DNA of 64,000 nt from Massilia sp. HP4 (GTDB taxonomy: Bacteria; Pseudomonadota; Gammaproteobacteria; Burkholderiales; Burkholderiaceae_D), in NCBI RefSeq assembly GCF_005222695.1, contig NZ_STGG01000057.1, positions 124,001-188,000 on the forward strand. Direction: 5' to 3'. Under the pieces are notes generated by a model. It worked only from the letters and a program-made list of their open reading frames with translations, did no database searches and was not told the origin of the DNA. Position numbers and translations under genes: made by a program. Positions 1 through 8,098 of this stretch are shown here, in pieces (within the stretch, counting starts at the first letter, position 1; each line of letters begins with the position of its first letter).

Positions 1-775
1 CGCGGTCCATGTCGTTGACGAGAGCGAAGATCGAACGCGAGACGCTGACCCGGGGCGTGCGGGCATGTCCCGCCTCTTTCCACGCGGCGCGGTATGCGCG
101 GATCTGCTTTGCCTGCTGGACGTGGAACGGCTCACCGCTTTCGTCGGCCTTGAGCGTCGAACTCTGCAGGTTCATCCCCTGGCGCGCCGCCCAGATCGCG
201 GTCGCGTCCGACGCGGAACCCCACCAGATACGCTCGCGCAGCCCCGGCGCATGCGGCTCCAGGCGCAACAAGCCTGGTGGATTGGGGAACATCGGCCGCG
301 GGCTCGGCTGCGCAAAGCCCTTGCCCTCGAGCAGCCCGAAGAATACTTCACCATGGCGGCGGCCCATGTCGGCGTCGCTTTCGCCGTCGGCCGGCGCGTA
401 GCCGAAATGGCGCCAGCCTTCGATGACCTGCTCGGGCGAACCGCGGCTGATGCCAAGCTGGAGGCGGCCACCGCTGATGATGTCGGCGGCCCCGGCATCC
501 TCGACCATGTAGAACGGGTTTTCATAGCGCATGTCGATGACGCCGGTGCCGATCTCCATGCGCCGGGTCTTCGCAGCTATCGCAGCCAGCAGCGGAAATG
601 GCGAGGCGAGCTGGCGCGCGAAATGGTGGACGCGGAAATAGGCGCCGTCCACGCCGAGCTCTTCCGCCGCCACGGCGAGGTCGATCGATTGCAGCAGCAC
701 GTCGGACGCCGAATGCGTTGCCGATCCTTGGGTATCGGACCAATGTCCGAAAGAGAGAAATCCAATCTTCTTCAT
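1..775 (-). CDS. LLM-class flavin-dependent oxidoreductase, 3' part cut by window edge
   Basis: Luciferase-like monooxygenase family protein: a TIM-barrel enzyme that uses reduced FMN or F420 to oxidise a small organic substrate, which cannot be named here. The ATG at 775 opens MKKIGFLSFGHWSDTQGS, the usual first beta-strand of the family. Further on are a GAYFRVHHF stretch, a GTGVIDMRYENP segment and LQLGISRGSPEQV, all typical of the fold. About 258 codons are present without a stop, so the C-terminus lies outside the window. It shares its strand with the nitroreductase and SDR genes upstream (921-2397), and the three may form a redox group. Family assignment is firm, the substrate unknown. 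Confidence 0.85.
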   Translation of the reverse strand, partial: MKKIGFLSFGHWSDTQGSATHSASDVLLQSIDLAVAAEELGVDGAYFRVHHFARQLASPFPLLAAIAAKTRRMEIGTGVIDMRYENPFYMVEDAGAADIISGGRLQLGISRGSPEQVIEGWRHFGYAPADGESDADMGRRHGEVFFGLLEGKGFAQPSPRPMFPNPPGLLRLEPHAPGLRERIWWGSASDATAIWAARQGMNLQSSTLKADESGEPFHVQQAKQIRAYRAAWKEAGHARTPRVSVSRSIFALVNDMDR

Positions 776-920
776 GGCGCAAGTTCTCTGATCATCATTA
801 AATGGTGTGTCGCCCTAGAAGGAAAAGGCTCCCGCAGGCGCCCGCGGCACTGTCGATGCTCCACTCTACCCAAGAACGCATCGCCGCGCTCGCCTGCAAA
901 GGAAATATGCCCGCCTGTGC

Positions 921-1538
921 TCAGGCGAATTCGAGCACTTGATCCAATGGGCGGCGCGGCTTGCGCGGCCAATTTTCGGCAGTCGCATGCCCGACCGCCA
1001 GCAGCAGGACCGGCACCTCGTTGGCGCCGAGATCGAACTCGCGCGCAACGGCGGGCGCATCGAAGCCGATCATCGGGGCCGAGCCGAGGCCGGCGGCCTG
1101 CGCCGCATAAATCAGCGTACTCGCGCCAAAGGTGGCGGTACGCACTGCCTCGTCGCGCTGCTGCTGCGGCTTGTCGTCGTACAGGATCTTGGCCGCACCT
1201 TCCCACCCCGGCACCATCTCGGCGGGCATGATGCCGGCCTCGACGACCGGCGCCAGCCGCTCGGGAATCGTGCGGTAATCGGCCAGCTGGCCAATGACGA
1301 TGAAGGTGACGGCGGCGTCCGTGATCTTCGCCTGGTCCCAGCCGAACCGGCGCAGCCGCGCCTTGGCTTCCGGTGTACGCACGGCGATGAAGCGCCAGTT
1401 CTGCAGGTTGAACGAGGTCGGCGCCGTCGTGGCCAGGGCGATGAGATCCTCGATCTGCCGGTCGCTGACGGTACTGGTCGCGTCGAACAGGTTGGTCGTG
1501 CTGCGTTGCTCGATGATGTGGGTGGACGAAGTGGTCAT
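921..1538 (-). CDS. nitroreductase family protein
   Basis: A 205-aa FMN-dependent NAD(P)H oxidoreductase of the nitroreductase fold, cytoplasmic and normally a homodimer. The N-terminus carries the family's FMN-phosphate arginine region (IEQRSTTNLFD) and the conserved TSFNLQNWRFIAV segment near residue 50. The C-terminal half has the GLGSAPMIGFD motif found in HadB/RutE-like members. The ATG at 1538 is preceded by a good AAGGAAAG site; reading further upstream adds about 39 residues of no family resemblance. It lies 70 bp downstream of the SDR gene on the same strand. Members reduce nitroaromatics, quinones or enals, and which applies here cannot be read from sequence. Confidence 0.85.
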   Translation of the reverse strand: MTTSSTHIIEQRSTTNLFDATSTVSDRQIEDLIALATTAPTSFNLQNWRFIAVRTPEAKARLRRFGWDQAKITDAAVTFIVIGQLADYRTIPERLAPVVEAGIMPAEMVPGWEGAAKILYDDKPQQQRDEAVRTATFGASTLIYAAQAAGLGSAPMIGFDAPAVAREFDLGANEVPVLLLAVGHATAENWPRKPRRPLDQVLEFA

Positions 1539-1608
1539 TGCTTTCCTTGAGTGGTGAAGGTCCTGCGTGCCCTTGCTGGCGGGCGAAATGGTGGATACCG
1601 GAGGTGGC

Positions 1609-2397
1609 TCAGACGATGCTGTCGACCACGCCGCCGTCGACGCGCAGCGCCGCACCGGTCGTGGCCGACGCCTGTTCCGAGCTCGTGTAGATGATCATGT
1701 TCGCCACCTCGTCGACGGTGGCGGGCCGCTGGATGATCGACGAGGAACGGTGGTTGGCGACGAAGTTGCGGGCAGCCGCCTCGACGCTCTCGCCGGCCTG
1801 GTCGGCGCCCGGCTTGAGCAGGTCGATCACGCCTTCGGACATCGTCGGCCCGGGCAGGATCGCGTTGACCGTCACCCCGGTGCCGGCCAGGCGCTTGGCC
1901 AGGCCGCGCGAGACGGCCAGTTGCGCGGTCTTGCTAAAGCCGTAATGGATCATGTCGGACGGAATATTGAGCGCCGATTCGGACGAGATGAAAACGATCC
2001 GGCCCCACTCGCGCGTCACCATTCCTGGCGCGTACTTGCGCGCCAGCCGGACTCCGGACATGACATTGGTCTGGAAGAACGTGTCCCACACGCTGTCGGG
2101 TGTATCGAAAAAGTCTTGCGGTGCATAGATACCCAGGTTGTTGACGACGATATCGAATGCAGGGTGTTCGGCATGCAGTTGGTCGACGCTCTCTTCGAAC
2201 GACATGTCGCCCACGAAGCCATAGGCCTTCCCGGGAAGATCCTGCAGCCGGGCCAGGGCCGATGCCACCTTGCTCTCACTGCGCCCGTTGATGACGACGT
2301 CCGCGCCGGCGGCCAGGAAACCCCGCGCCGCTGCAAAACCGATGCCGCTGGTGGAACCGGTGATCAACACCTTTCGATTATTAAAACTGATGTTCAT
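1609..2397 (-). CDS. SDR family NAD(P)-dependent oxidoreductase
   Basis: A 262-aa classical short-chain dehydrogenase/reductase. The Rossmann nucleotide motif TGSTSGIG is at residues 13-20, the NNLG motif at 86-89, the catalytic serine at 138/139 and the Tyr-Lys pair at Y152 and K156 (YGFSK). The C-terminus ends in the usual glycine-rich VDGGVVDSIV. Length is normal. It is transcribed divergently from the LysR gene at 2547, with 149 bp between the two starts, the common arrangement for a LysR regulator and its target. The substrate is not identifiable. Confidence 0.9.
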   Translation of the reverse strand: MNISFNNRKVLITGSTSGIGFAAARGFLAAGADVVINGRSESKVASALARLQDLPGKAYGFVGDMSFEESVDQLHAEHPAFDIVVNNLGIYAPQDFFDTPDSVWDTFFQTNVMSGVRLARKYAPGMVTREWGRIVFISSESALNIPSDMIHYGFSKTAQLAVSRGLAKRLAGTGVTVNAILPGPTMSEGVIDLLKPGADQAGESVEAAARNFVANHRSSSIIQRPATVDEVANMIIYTSSEQASATTGAALRVDGGVVDSIV

Positions 2398-2546
2398 GGT
2401 CTGCTTTCCTGAATTGGATGGCTGGTATCGGAACTGCGTTATCCGCCGAAGGAATCACACTTCGATGGTGAGGCTCGATTTTATGGAGCATTTCTCGCGC
2501 TGATAATCGGGTGGATTTGCAATTCAATTTTTGAGAGAATCGAAAG

Positions 2547-3428
2547 ATGGACCAGCTCGATTCGCTCCGCCTGTTTATCGAAGTCGCCGACAAAGGGAGC
2601 TTTTCGGCGGTCGCCCGCAACCGTGCAATCGCAACGTCCACCGTGACCCTGGCGATCAATCATCTCGAGCAGATACTCGACGTTCGCCTGCTGGCGCGCT
2701 CGACCCGGAAAATCACGTTCACGCACGAAGGCGAGCGCCTGCTGATCGACGCCCGGCGCCTGGTGTCCGAATGGGATGCGACCAAGCTCGGCCTGAAGCA
2801 GGACGGCGAGCTGGAGGGACTGATCCGGGTCACCGCGACCAATGACTTCGGCCGCACCCAGCTGCGTCCGATGCTCGACGCATTCCAGCTGCGCTATCCG
2901 AAGATCCAGACCAGCCTCCTGCTCAGCGACAATGTGGTCAACCTGATCGACGAGCAGATCGACCTGGCGCTTCGATATGGCCCCTTGCCCGACTCGGGCC
3001 TGCAGGCGCGCCTGCTGATGTCCGGGCATCGCCTGGTCTGCGCCTCGCCCGCGTACTGGGATCGCCATGGCCGCCCCACCCACCCCGACCAGCTGGTGCA
3101 TCACAACTGCCTGGTGCTGGCCAGGCGCGGGGCGCCTCTCTCTTCCTGGACATTTCGCGAGAACGACAGGACCTTCAGCGTCAAGGTCGGCGGGGACCGC
3201 CAGATCAGCGATGGGGCTGTCTTGCGCGAATGGTCGACCGATGGCGTCGGCGTCATCTGGAAGAATCGCCAGGACATCCGATGCGAACTCGAGCAGGGAA
3301 TCCTGGAAGGCGTGCTCGACGATTACTCGACGGGCCCGGTCGACCTGTTTGCGGTGTATGCAGCAAGTCCGCCGAATCGCCGGACCTCGGCACTAGTGGA
3401 TTTCCTGGCGCAAGCACTGGCTTCCTGA
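2547..3428 (+). CDS. LysR family transcriptional regulator
   Basis: A 293-aa LysR-type regulator. An N-terminal winged helix-turn-helix spans about residues 1-60 (MDQLDSLRLFIEVADKGSFS, then the ITFTHEGERLL wing). It is followed by the periplasmic-binding-like effector domain, with LEGLIRVTATNDFGR near residue 90. It resembles the AaeR/DsdC-like group whose effector halves begin with this G-x-I-R-V strand. It faces the SDR gene, so control of the SDR/nitroreductase/LLM group plus autoregulation is the simplest expectation. I could not pick out a convincing T-N11-A box in the 149-bp spacer. The effector is unknown. Confidence 0.9.
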   Translation: MDQLDSLRLFIEVADKGSFSAVARNRAIATSTVTLAINHLEQILDVRLLARSTRKITFTHEGERLLIDARRLVSEWDATKLGLKQDGELEGLIRVTATNDFGRTQLRPMLDAFQLRYPKIQTSLLLSDNVVNLIDEQIDLALRYGPLPDSGLQARLLMSGHRLVCASPAYWDRHGRPTHPDQLVHHNCLVLARRGAPLSSWTFRENDRTFSVKVGGDRQISDGAVLREWSTDGVGVIWKNRQDIRCELEQGILEGVLDDYSTGPVDLFAVYAASPPNRRTSALVDFLAQALAS

Positions 3429-3429
3429 G

Positions 3430-3460
3430 CGGCGCCAGGCACGACGCAAACATGGCGCCG
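3430..3460. other. inverted repeat between convergent genes
   Basis: CGGCGCCA (3430-3437) and TGGCGCCG (3453-3460) form a perfect 8-bp stem in the 48-bp gap between the convergent LysR and MBL-fold genes. No U-tract follows on either strand, so it is at best a weak or factor-assisted terminator. Confidence 0.35.
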
Positions 3461-3476
3461 AACGCAAGGCATCGCA

Positions 3477-4847
3477 TCAGCGTAGCGCCGCGCGCAGCCC
3501 CCGCACGATCCACTCCCCGGCCGCGCGCACCAGTACATGACCCGTCGCCCACGGCCGCTGCCGGTCCAGCCCGCGCCGCCCCATACGCTGCGGCAAAAAG
3601 AAACGCCCGAACGCCGACAGTCCGCCGGCCCGCAAGATCCAGAAACACCCGCCGGCATACGTCGCATCGAAGCCATCCCCGGCCCGCAGCAGGTAAAGCG
3701 CCGTCCCCGAACACATCGCCACGTCGGCCGGCGCCTCGCGCGCCAGCAGGCGCAGGCCGCGCAGGTACGATAGCTCGATGGTCTGGCGCAGGTCGGGCAA
3801 GGTCAGCACCAGCGGCCGCAGCAGGCGCAGACGCTCCAGCAGCCGCGGCAGGCCGTGCAGGCGCGCGCCCGCCTTCTCGCGATACCTCGACAACGCCTCT
3901 TTCAGCTCCGCCACCGTCGCCTGCGCCGGGCGCGGCAGCGGTTCGGGCCGGTCGCGCCAGCACGCCATCCAGTGCGCCAGCGCCTGCTCGTGCCGGGCCG
4001 CGAGGCTGTCCGGGCTGTCGAATTCGAGGTCGAAGCACGCCCCCGGCGCCAGGTAGCGGATGAGATCGCGCTGCGCCTCGAGCCGTGGCGCCTCGAGCAC
4101 GCCCAGCGGCGTGCGGCGGCCGTGGTTGAGCCAGGCATTGTCGACCCGGCTGAACCGGGCGAACGAGGCGATCGGCACGATCAGGCGCGGCCTGAACGTC
4201 TCGGCCTGCAGCGCCAGGCGCTCGATTCCCTGCTCGGCAGCCGCCTCGCGCCGCGCGAAATCATCGGGATTGCCGCACCAGGCCATGTCGGCGAAGCCTG
4301 TCAGCAGCACGTCGACGCGCAGGTTCGCCCTGCGCAGGCGCTCGGCGGCGGCACGGCAGGCGGCGTGGGTCGAGAGCGCCCGTTCACCCAGGTGCAGGAT
4401 CGAGCGCCGCCCGCAGCGGATCAGGCACCAAGAATCGCCGTCGCCGTTCGCATGGGCCGTGATCTGCAGGTCGCGTGCGAGCGTGCGCGCCTGCCCGTCG
4501 GCGCACTCGGCCACGGCGAAGCGGTTGCGCCGCAGCTCGCCCTGCAGGCGCCAGTCGCGGCCCTGGCGGTAGAGAAAAGTGGCGATGCCGCGGAACTCGG
4601 CGCGAAAGCGGCGCAGGAAAGGCGCCGACAGCCGGTCGGGCTGGGCGCGCGAACACCAGATGAAGACCGGCAAGCCGCTGGCGTTCAGTTCGGCGATCAG
4701 GCTGGCGGTGCTGGTGGAACGGTCGAGCAGGCTCCAGGCGTCGTTGTGCACCGTGCCTTCGAGCCAGGGGTCGGCCAGCAGCAGTGCACTATCGGTGCGC
4801 AGCAGAAAGCTGGCATGGTTCAGGAAGGTAAAGGTCGGGCTCGGCAT
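3477..4847 (-). CDS. MBL-fold protein with degenerate metal site
   Basis: A 456-aa protein whose first 160 residues follow the UlaG-like metallo-beta-lactamase fold: NHASFLLRTDSALLLADPWLEG at residues 10-31 is the usual start. The zinc-binding S/T-H-x-H-x-D-H motif should come next but reads SRAQPDR (residues 66-72), with all three histidines replaced and only the aspartate kept. The later H-x-G-D appears as HLGE (152-155). Zinc hydrolase activity therefore looks lost. The C-terminal 200 residues match nothing I recognise. The start is taken at the ATG at 4847, where similarity begins. It lies downstream of the GH36 gene on the same strand and may be the last gene of the aga operon, although a hairpin separates them. 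Confidence 0.7.
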   Translation of the reverse strand: MPSPTFTFLNHASFLLRTDSALLLADPWLEGTVHNDAWSLLDRSTSTASLIAELNASGLPVFIWCSRAQPDRLSAPFLRRFRAEFRGIATFLYRQGRDWRLQGELRRNRFAVAECADGQARTLARDLQITAHANGDGDSWCLIRCGRRSILHLGERALSTHAACRAAAERLRRANLRVDVLLTGFADMAWCGNPDDFARREAAAEQGIERLALQAETFRPRLIVPIASFARFSRVDNAWLNHGRRTPLGVLEAPRLEAQRDLIRYLAPGACFDLEFDSPDSLAARHEQALAHWMACWRDRPEPLPRPAQATVAELKEALSRYREKAGARLHGLPRLLERLRLLRPLVLTLPDLRQTIELSYLRGLRLLAREAPADVAMCSGTALYLLRAGDGFDATYAGGCFWILRAGGLSAFGRFFLPQRMGRRGLDRQRPWATGHVLVRAAGEWIVRGLRAALR

Positions 4848-4904
4848 GACAGTGCGGCGGCAAGTGGACGAGTCCAGCCTAGCCCGTCGCCGCACGTCAT
4901 CCAT

Positions 4905-4933
4905 GAGGCACCGCAATCGTGCTGCGGTGCCTC
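4905..4933. other. perfect 11-bp hairpin between GH36 and MBL-fold genes
   Basis: GAGGCACCGCA (4905-4915) pairs perfectly with TGCGGTGCCTC (4923-4933) across a 7-nt loop. It lies just after the GH36 stop. The minus strand has no U-run after the stem, so this is an attenuating or mRNA-stabilising hairpin rather than a clear intrinsic terminator. Confidence 0.5.
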
Positions 4934-4944
4934 CCGCCCCGGGT

Positions 4945-7038
4945 TCAGACCGGGATTGCCTCGAGCAAGAGCGCCCGTTCAAAACCGATCTTGAGCTTGT
5001 TGCTGGCCGCGCTCACTTCGCCCAGCTCGCGGTCTTCCACGTAATCGCGCACCTTGTAGCGGCCGCTGCCCAGCCCGCGCAACTCGACCTGGCCCGACCA
5101 CTCGTTCGCATAGAAGGCATAGTACAGCCGCCCTTCCTTCTCGACCGCATGGGTTTCAGGCTTGTCGAAGCCGATGTCGTACAGTTCCCCGCGGTACTGG
5201 CCCTTGGGCAGCATCTTGTCCTTGTAGATGCCGATCCACTTGCGCCACTTCGCTTCCTTGACCGCCGTCAGCAGGTAGCTGTCCTTCGGCTTCGGGTCTT
5301 CGGGCCAGGTGAACTTGGTCGAGACCACGGCGCCGATGCCCACGGTCGAGGCAAAATCGTCGCCGCCGTCGCTCAGTTCCACGTGGTCGCCCGCATACGC
5401 CGCCGTCGGCCCCATCAGGGCTTTCAGGGTCTTGCCCTTGTGCCGCACCTGCCATGACGACAGCGGATCGGACGACGGCGCCTGGTTCGTGTACGGCAGC
5501 GTGTGGAAGGCATACGAGGTGCCGCAGGGGCAGAACTCGACCACGGCGTTCGGATTGATCTCGCGCGCGGTGTCGTACACCATCTTCCAGAAGTCCTGCA
5601 GCTTCTCGAACGATTCCTCTGGGCGCGCGTGCTTGTGCGCCGGGTTGTAACAGGGCGCCACGCCGTTCAGGTGCTGACCGTCGAGTTTCAGGCCCTCGTA
5701 GCCCCACTCGCCGATGATCTTGCGCACCAGCGCGCGGGTCTGCTCGATCACCGGCTCGTAGGCCGGGCACAGGTACAGCGAATTCCACCAGGTGATGAAT
5801 TGCGGCGCGCCGTTTTCGTCCAGCAGCAGCTGGTCGGTCTGCTGGTGCAGCAGGTCGGTGCCGGGATCGGCCGCCAGCGGCGCCAGCCACAGCCGCGCCT
5901 TGAGGCCCGCGCCGTGGATATCGTCCACCAGCTTCTTCATGTCTTCGTCGCCGCGCGCGAACTTCTTGCGGTCGATCTTCCAGTCGCCTTCGTTGGTCTG
6001 CCAGCCATCGTCCAGCACCGCCCATTCGAGGCCCAGTTCCTTGGCCTTGGCCAGGGTGCCGGTCATCAGCGGGATGGTGAAATCGCGCTCGTAGCCCCAG
6101 GCGCACCAGATCGGCTCGTACGATTCCTCGCCGGGCTGCGGAGCCGCCAGGCCGCGCTCGGACATCAAGAGGCGGTAGCGGTCCAGCGCCGCGAAGTAGT
6201 CGCCCGTGTGCACGGTGACGAAGGTGTCGAGCGTCGTCAGCTCCTGGCCCGGCTGCAGCACGACCGCCTGGTCGAATTCGATCGCCAGCGCCGCGCCAGC
6301 TTTTACTTGCCGCACCGGCAGCGCCACCAGGCGCGGCACGGTGTCGAGGTGGCCGACCGCCAGCCCATGCTCGGGCTGCCAGACGTCGGCCACCGGGGTG
6401 CCGCCGCCATAGTCGGACGAATTCATGCCCATGAAGTTGCGCTGCTCGAAGCCCTCCTTGAGCGGCTGCACCCAGTCGCGGCGGTCGGCGTGCGACGAGC
6501 CGGAGAAGGTCCAGAAGCCGCGGCCCGGGCTGCGTTTGGCCGGCAGCAGCGTGTAAGCGCTGTTGGACCAGGCCTCGACCGGCAGCGCCGTGTCGCCGTT
6601 GTTGCGGTAGCTTACGCGCAGCAGGGCCAGGCCCGGGTGGCGTTCGTAGAAGGTGACCGTCACGGTCTTCTCGATGCGGTCCTTCGACACGCCTGTCAGG
6701 CGGTGGCGGGCGCCGCCGCCGTGCGGTCCATCGACGCGGTCGACCGCCTGCCCGGCCAGCGCGAAGCTGTCGATCCAGCGTCCACCCGTCACGCGCAGCC
6801 GTTCGCTGGCGTGGAAACCCGTGACCGGGATCGCCGCGCCGCCGTTCCTGGCCAGCAGGCGGCTCTTCATCTGGCCGTCGAATTCGAGTCCCAGGCTGGC
6901 GTCGCCGATGCGCGCCACGTTCTTGCCCTGGGGTGCGGCCATGGCCACGCCCGCGCCGGCGCCCATGCCCGTCGCCACGGCCGATCCGGCCAGCCACTGC
7001 AACAGGGTGCGGCGCCGTTCGCTCTGCACTTCGGTCAT
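4945..7038 (-). CDS. exported GH36-type glycosidase (alpha-galactosidase / alpha-N-acetylgalactosaminidase-like)
   Basis: A 697-aa clan GH-D retaining alpha-glycosidase. An ERRRTLLQW start and an alanine/glycine-rich stretch ending MAAPQ (residue 37) look like a Tat signal, so it should act in the periplasm or outside. A beta-sandwich (about 40-300) precedes a TIM barrel containing WCAWGYERDF (311-320), LDDGW (342-346), GLKLDGQ (449-455) and SSDPLSS (522-528). D453 is the likely nucleophile and D524 a candidate acid/base, by analogy with GH36. The start at 7038 has AGGAGA just upstream. It follows agaR by 55 bp. Its place in an amino-sugar cluster favours release of terminal alpha-linked GalNAc or galactose, but specificity is inferred. 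Confidence 0.8.
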   Translation of the reverse strand: MTEVQSERRRTLLQWLAGSAVATGMGAGAGVAMAAPQGKNVARIGDASLGLEFDGQMKSRLLARNGGAAIPVTGFHASERLRVTGGRWIDSFALAGQAVDRVDGPHGGGARHRLTGVSKDRIEKTVTVTFYERHPGLALLRVSYRNNGDTALPVEAWSNSAYTLLPAKRSPGRGFWTFSGSSHADRRDWVQPLKEGFEQRNFMGMNSSDYGGGTPVADVWQPEHGLAVGHLDTVPRLVALPVRQVKAGAALAIEFDQAVVLQPGQELTTLDTFVTVHTGDYFAALDRYRLLMSERGLAAPQPGEESYEPIWCAWGYERDFTIPLMTGTLAKAKELGLEWAVLDDGWQTNEGDWKIDRKKFARGDEDMKKLVDDIHGAGLKARLWLAPLAADPGTDLLHQQTDQLLLDENGAPQFITWWNSLYLCPAYEPVIEQTRALVRKIIGEWGYEGLKLDGQHLNGVAPCYNPAHKHARPEESFEKLQDFWKMVYDTAREINPNAVVEFCPCGTSYAFHTLPYTNQAPSSDPLSSWQVRHKGKTLKALMGPTAAYAGDHVELSDGGDDFASTVGIGAVVSTKFTWPEDPKPKDSYLLTAVKEAKWRKWIGIYKDKMLPKGQYRGELYDIGFDKPETHAVEKEGRLYYAFYANEWSGQVELRGLGSGRYKVRDYVEDRELGEVSAASNKLKIGFERALLLEAIPV

Positions 7039-7093
7039 CTTGTCTCCTTGCTTGGTATATGCAACACAGCCGGCGCGGGCCGGCCGAGCCGCC

Positions 7094-7939
7094 CTACACC
7101 AGCACCACTTGCGCGCCGCGCGAGCGCAGCGCCTCGACCATCTCCGCCGGCACGCCGGCATCGGTGATGATCTGGTCGATCTGTTCGATCGTCGCGATCA
7201 TGGACAGGCTGCGCCGTCCCATCTTCGACGAATCGCCCACCGCCACCACGCGGCGCGCGATGCCCAGCATGCGCGAGTTCAGGCGCGCTTCGAGCAGGTG
7301 CGGCGTCATCACGCCGATGTCCGGGTCCAGGCCGTCGAAGCCCAGGAACAGGATATCGGCATGCAGGCCTTCCAGCGCCTGCTCGGCCTGCGGCCCGCCT
7401 AGCGAATACGAAGCGGGACGCAGCACCCCGCCCAGCATGATCAGGGTCACGTGCGGCGCACCGGCCAGCAGCACGGCGATATTCAGCGCATTGGTGATCA
7501 CGTTCACCGACTGCAGCTTCAGGCCCCGGATCTGCTTGGCGATTTCGGCGGTCGTCGTGCCCGAATCGAGCACGATGGTCTGCCCTTCCCCGATCAGCTT
7601 GACCGCTTCTTCGGCGATGCGGATCTTCTCGGCGCGGTGCAGCGACTGCTTCACGCCGATCGGCAAGTCCTCGTCGGCGCGCTGGGCCAGGGCCCCGCCG
7701 CGGGTACGCACCACGGCGCCGATCTCGGCCAGCACGTTCAGGTCGGCACGCACCGTCACCAGCGAGATGCCGAACATCCCGGACAGCTCGGCCACCGTCA
7801 CCCGGCCGCGCTCGGCCACCATCTCGCGGATCTTGCGGCGCCGTTCCGCCACCAGCAGGTCTTGCTCAGGCACCGCTTCCGGCGGCTTGTCTTCGTTACC
7901 GTTCGAAACTTTCGTTTCTGTTTTTTTCGCTTGCTTCAT
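7094..7939 (-). CDS. agaR: DeoR family regulator, AgaR-like
   Basis: A 281-aa DeoR-family repressor. The DNA-binding helix-turn-helix is at about residues 29-85 (RRRKIREMVAERGRVTVAEL, then VTVRADLNVL). The sugar-phosphate-binding domain follows, with the family's LDSGTTTAEIA phosphate loop and a C-terminal GDSSKMGRRS. The 20-odd lysine/glutamate-rich residues before the HTH are an extension over the minimal family length. It lies inside the aga gene block, so it most likely represses that block and responds to a phosphorylated amino sugar or tagatose phosphate. Sequences resembling DeoR/AgaR sites precede its own gene (8017-8051) and the TonB receptor gene (16471-16534). Confidence 0.8.
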   Translation of the reverse strand: MKQAKKTETKVSNGNEDKPPEAVPEQDLLVAERRRKIREMVAERGRVTVAELSGMFGISLVTVRADLNVLAEIGAVVRTRGGALAQRADEDLPIGVKQSLHRAEKIRIAEEAVKLIGEGQTIVLDSGTTTAEIAKQIRGLKLQSVNVITNALNIAVLLAGAPHVTLIMLGGVLRPASYSLGGPQAEQALEGLHADILFLGFDGLDPDIGVMTPHLLEARLNSRMLGIARRVVAVGDSSKMGRRSLSMIATIEQIDQIITDAGVPAEMVEALRSRGAQVVLV

Positions 7940-8016
7940 TCCTGTTCCTTCTGCGCCGGTTCGCCGCCGCAGTTCCGTGTAGATGCTCTTGCTCTATTGG
8001 CGCTATTGACGGATTG

Positions 8017-8051
8017 ATGATACAGGATGGAAATGCAAGAAACGAAAGTCC
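8017..8051 (-). promoter_or_regulatory. candidate agaR promoter and operator
   Basis: Read on the minus strand, ACTTTCGTTTC (8049-8039) is followed by a TTGCATTTCC stretch and then TATCAT (8022-8017) as a possible -10. A 17-bp spacing puts the weak -35 (TCGTTT) inside the ACTTTCGTTTC element. The same 11-mer occurs on the opposite strand inside the first agaR codons at 7908-7918. TTTCRTTTY-type repeats are what I recall for AgaR/DeoR operators. Promoter strength and function are unproven. Confidence 0.4.
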
Positions 8052-8098
8052 AAACTATTTTTTACGTCCTTTCTCACTTACGTATGAAGCCCGCACGG

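Noticed and set aside
4905..4933. Strong intrinsic terminator after GH36
   Set aside because: Stem is excellent but no U-run follows on the minus strand, so it is listed only as a hairpin.
5156..6997. A 613-codon frame overlapping the GH36 gene on the same strand
   Set aside because: Frame-shifted reading of the GH36 codons; arginine/glycine-rich with no motif, while the GH36 frame carries catalytic blocks.
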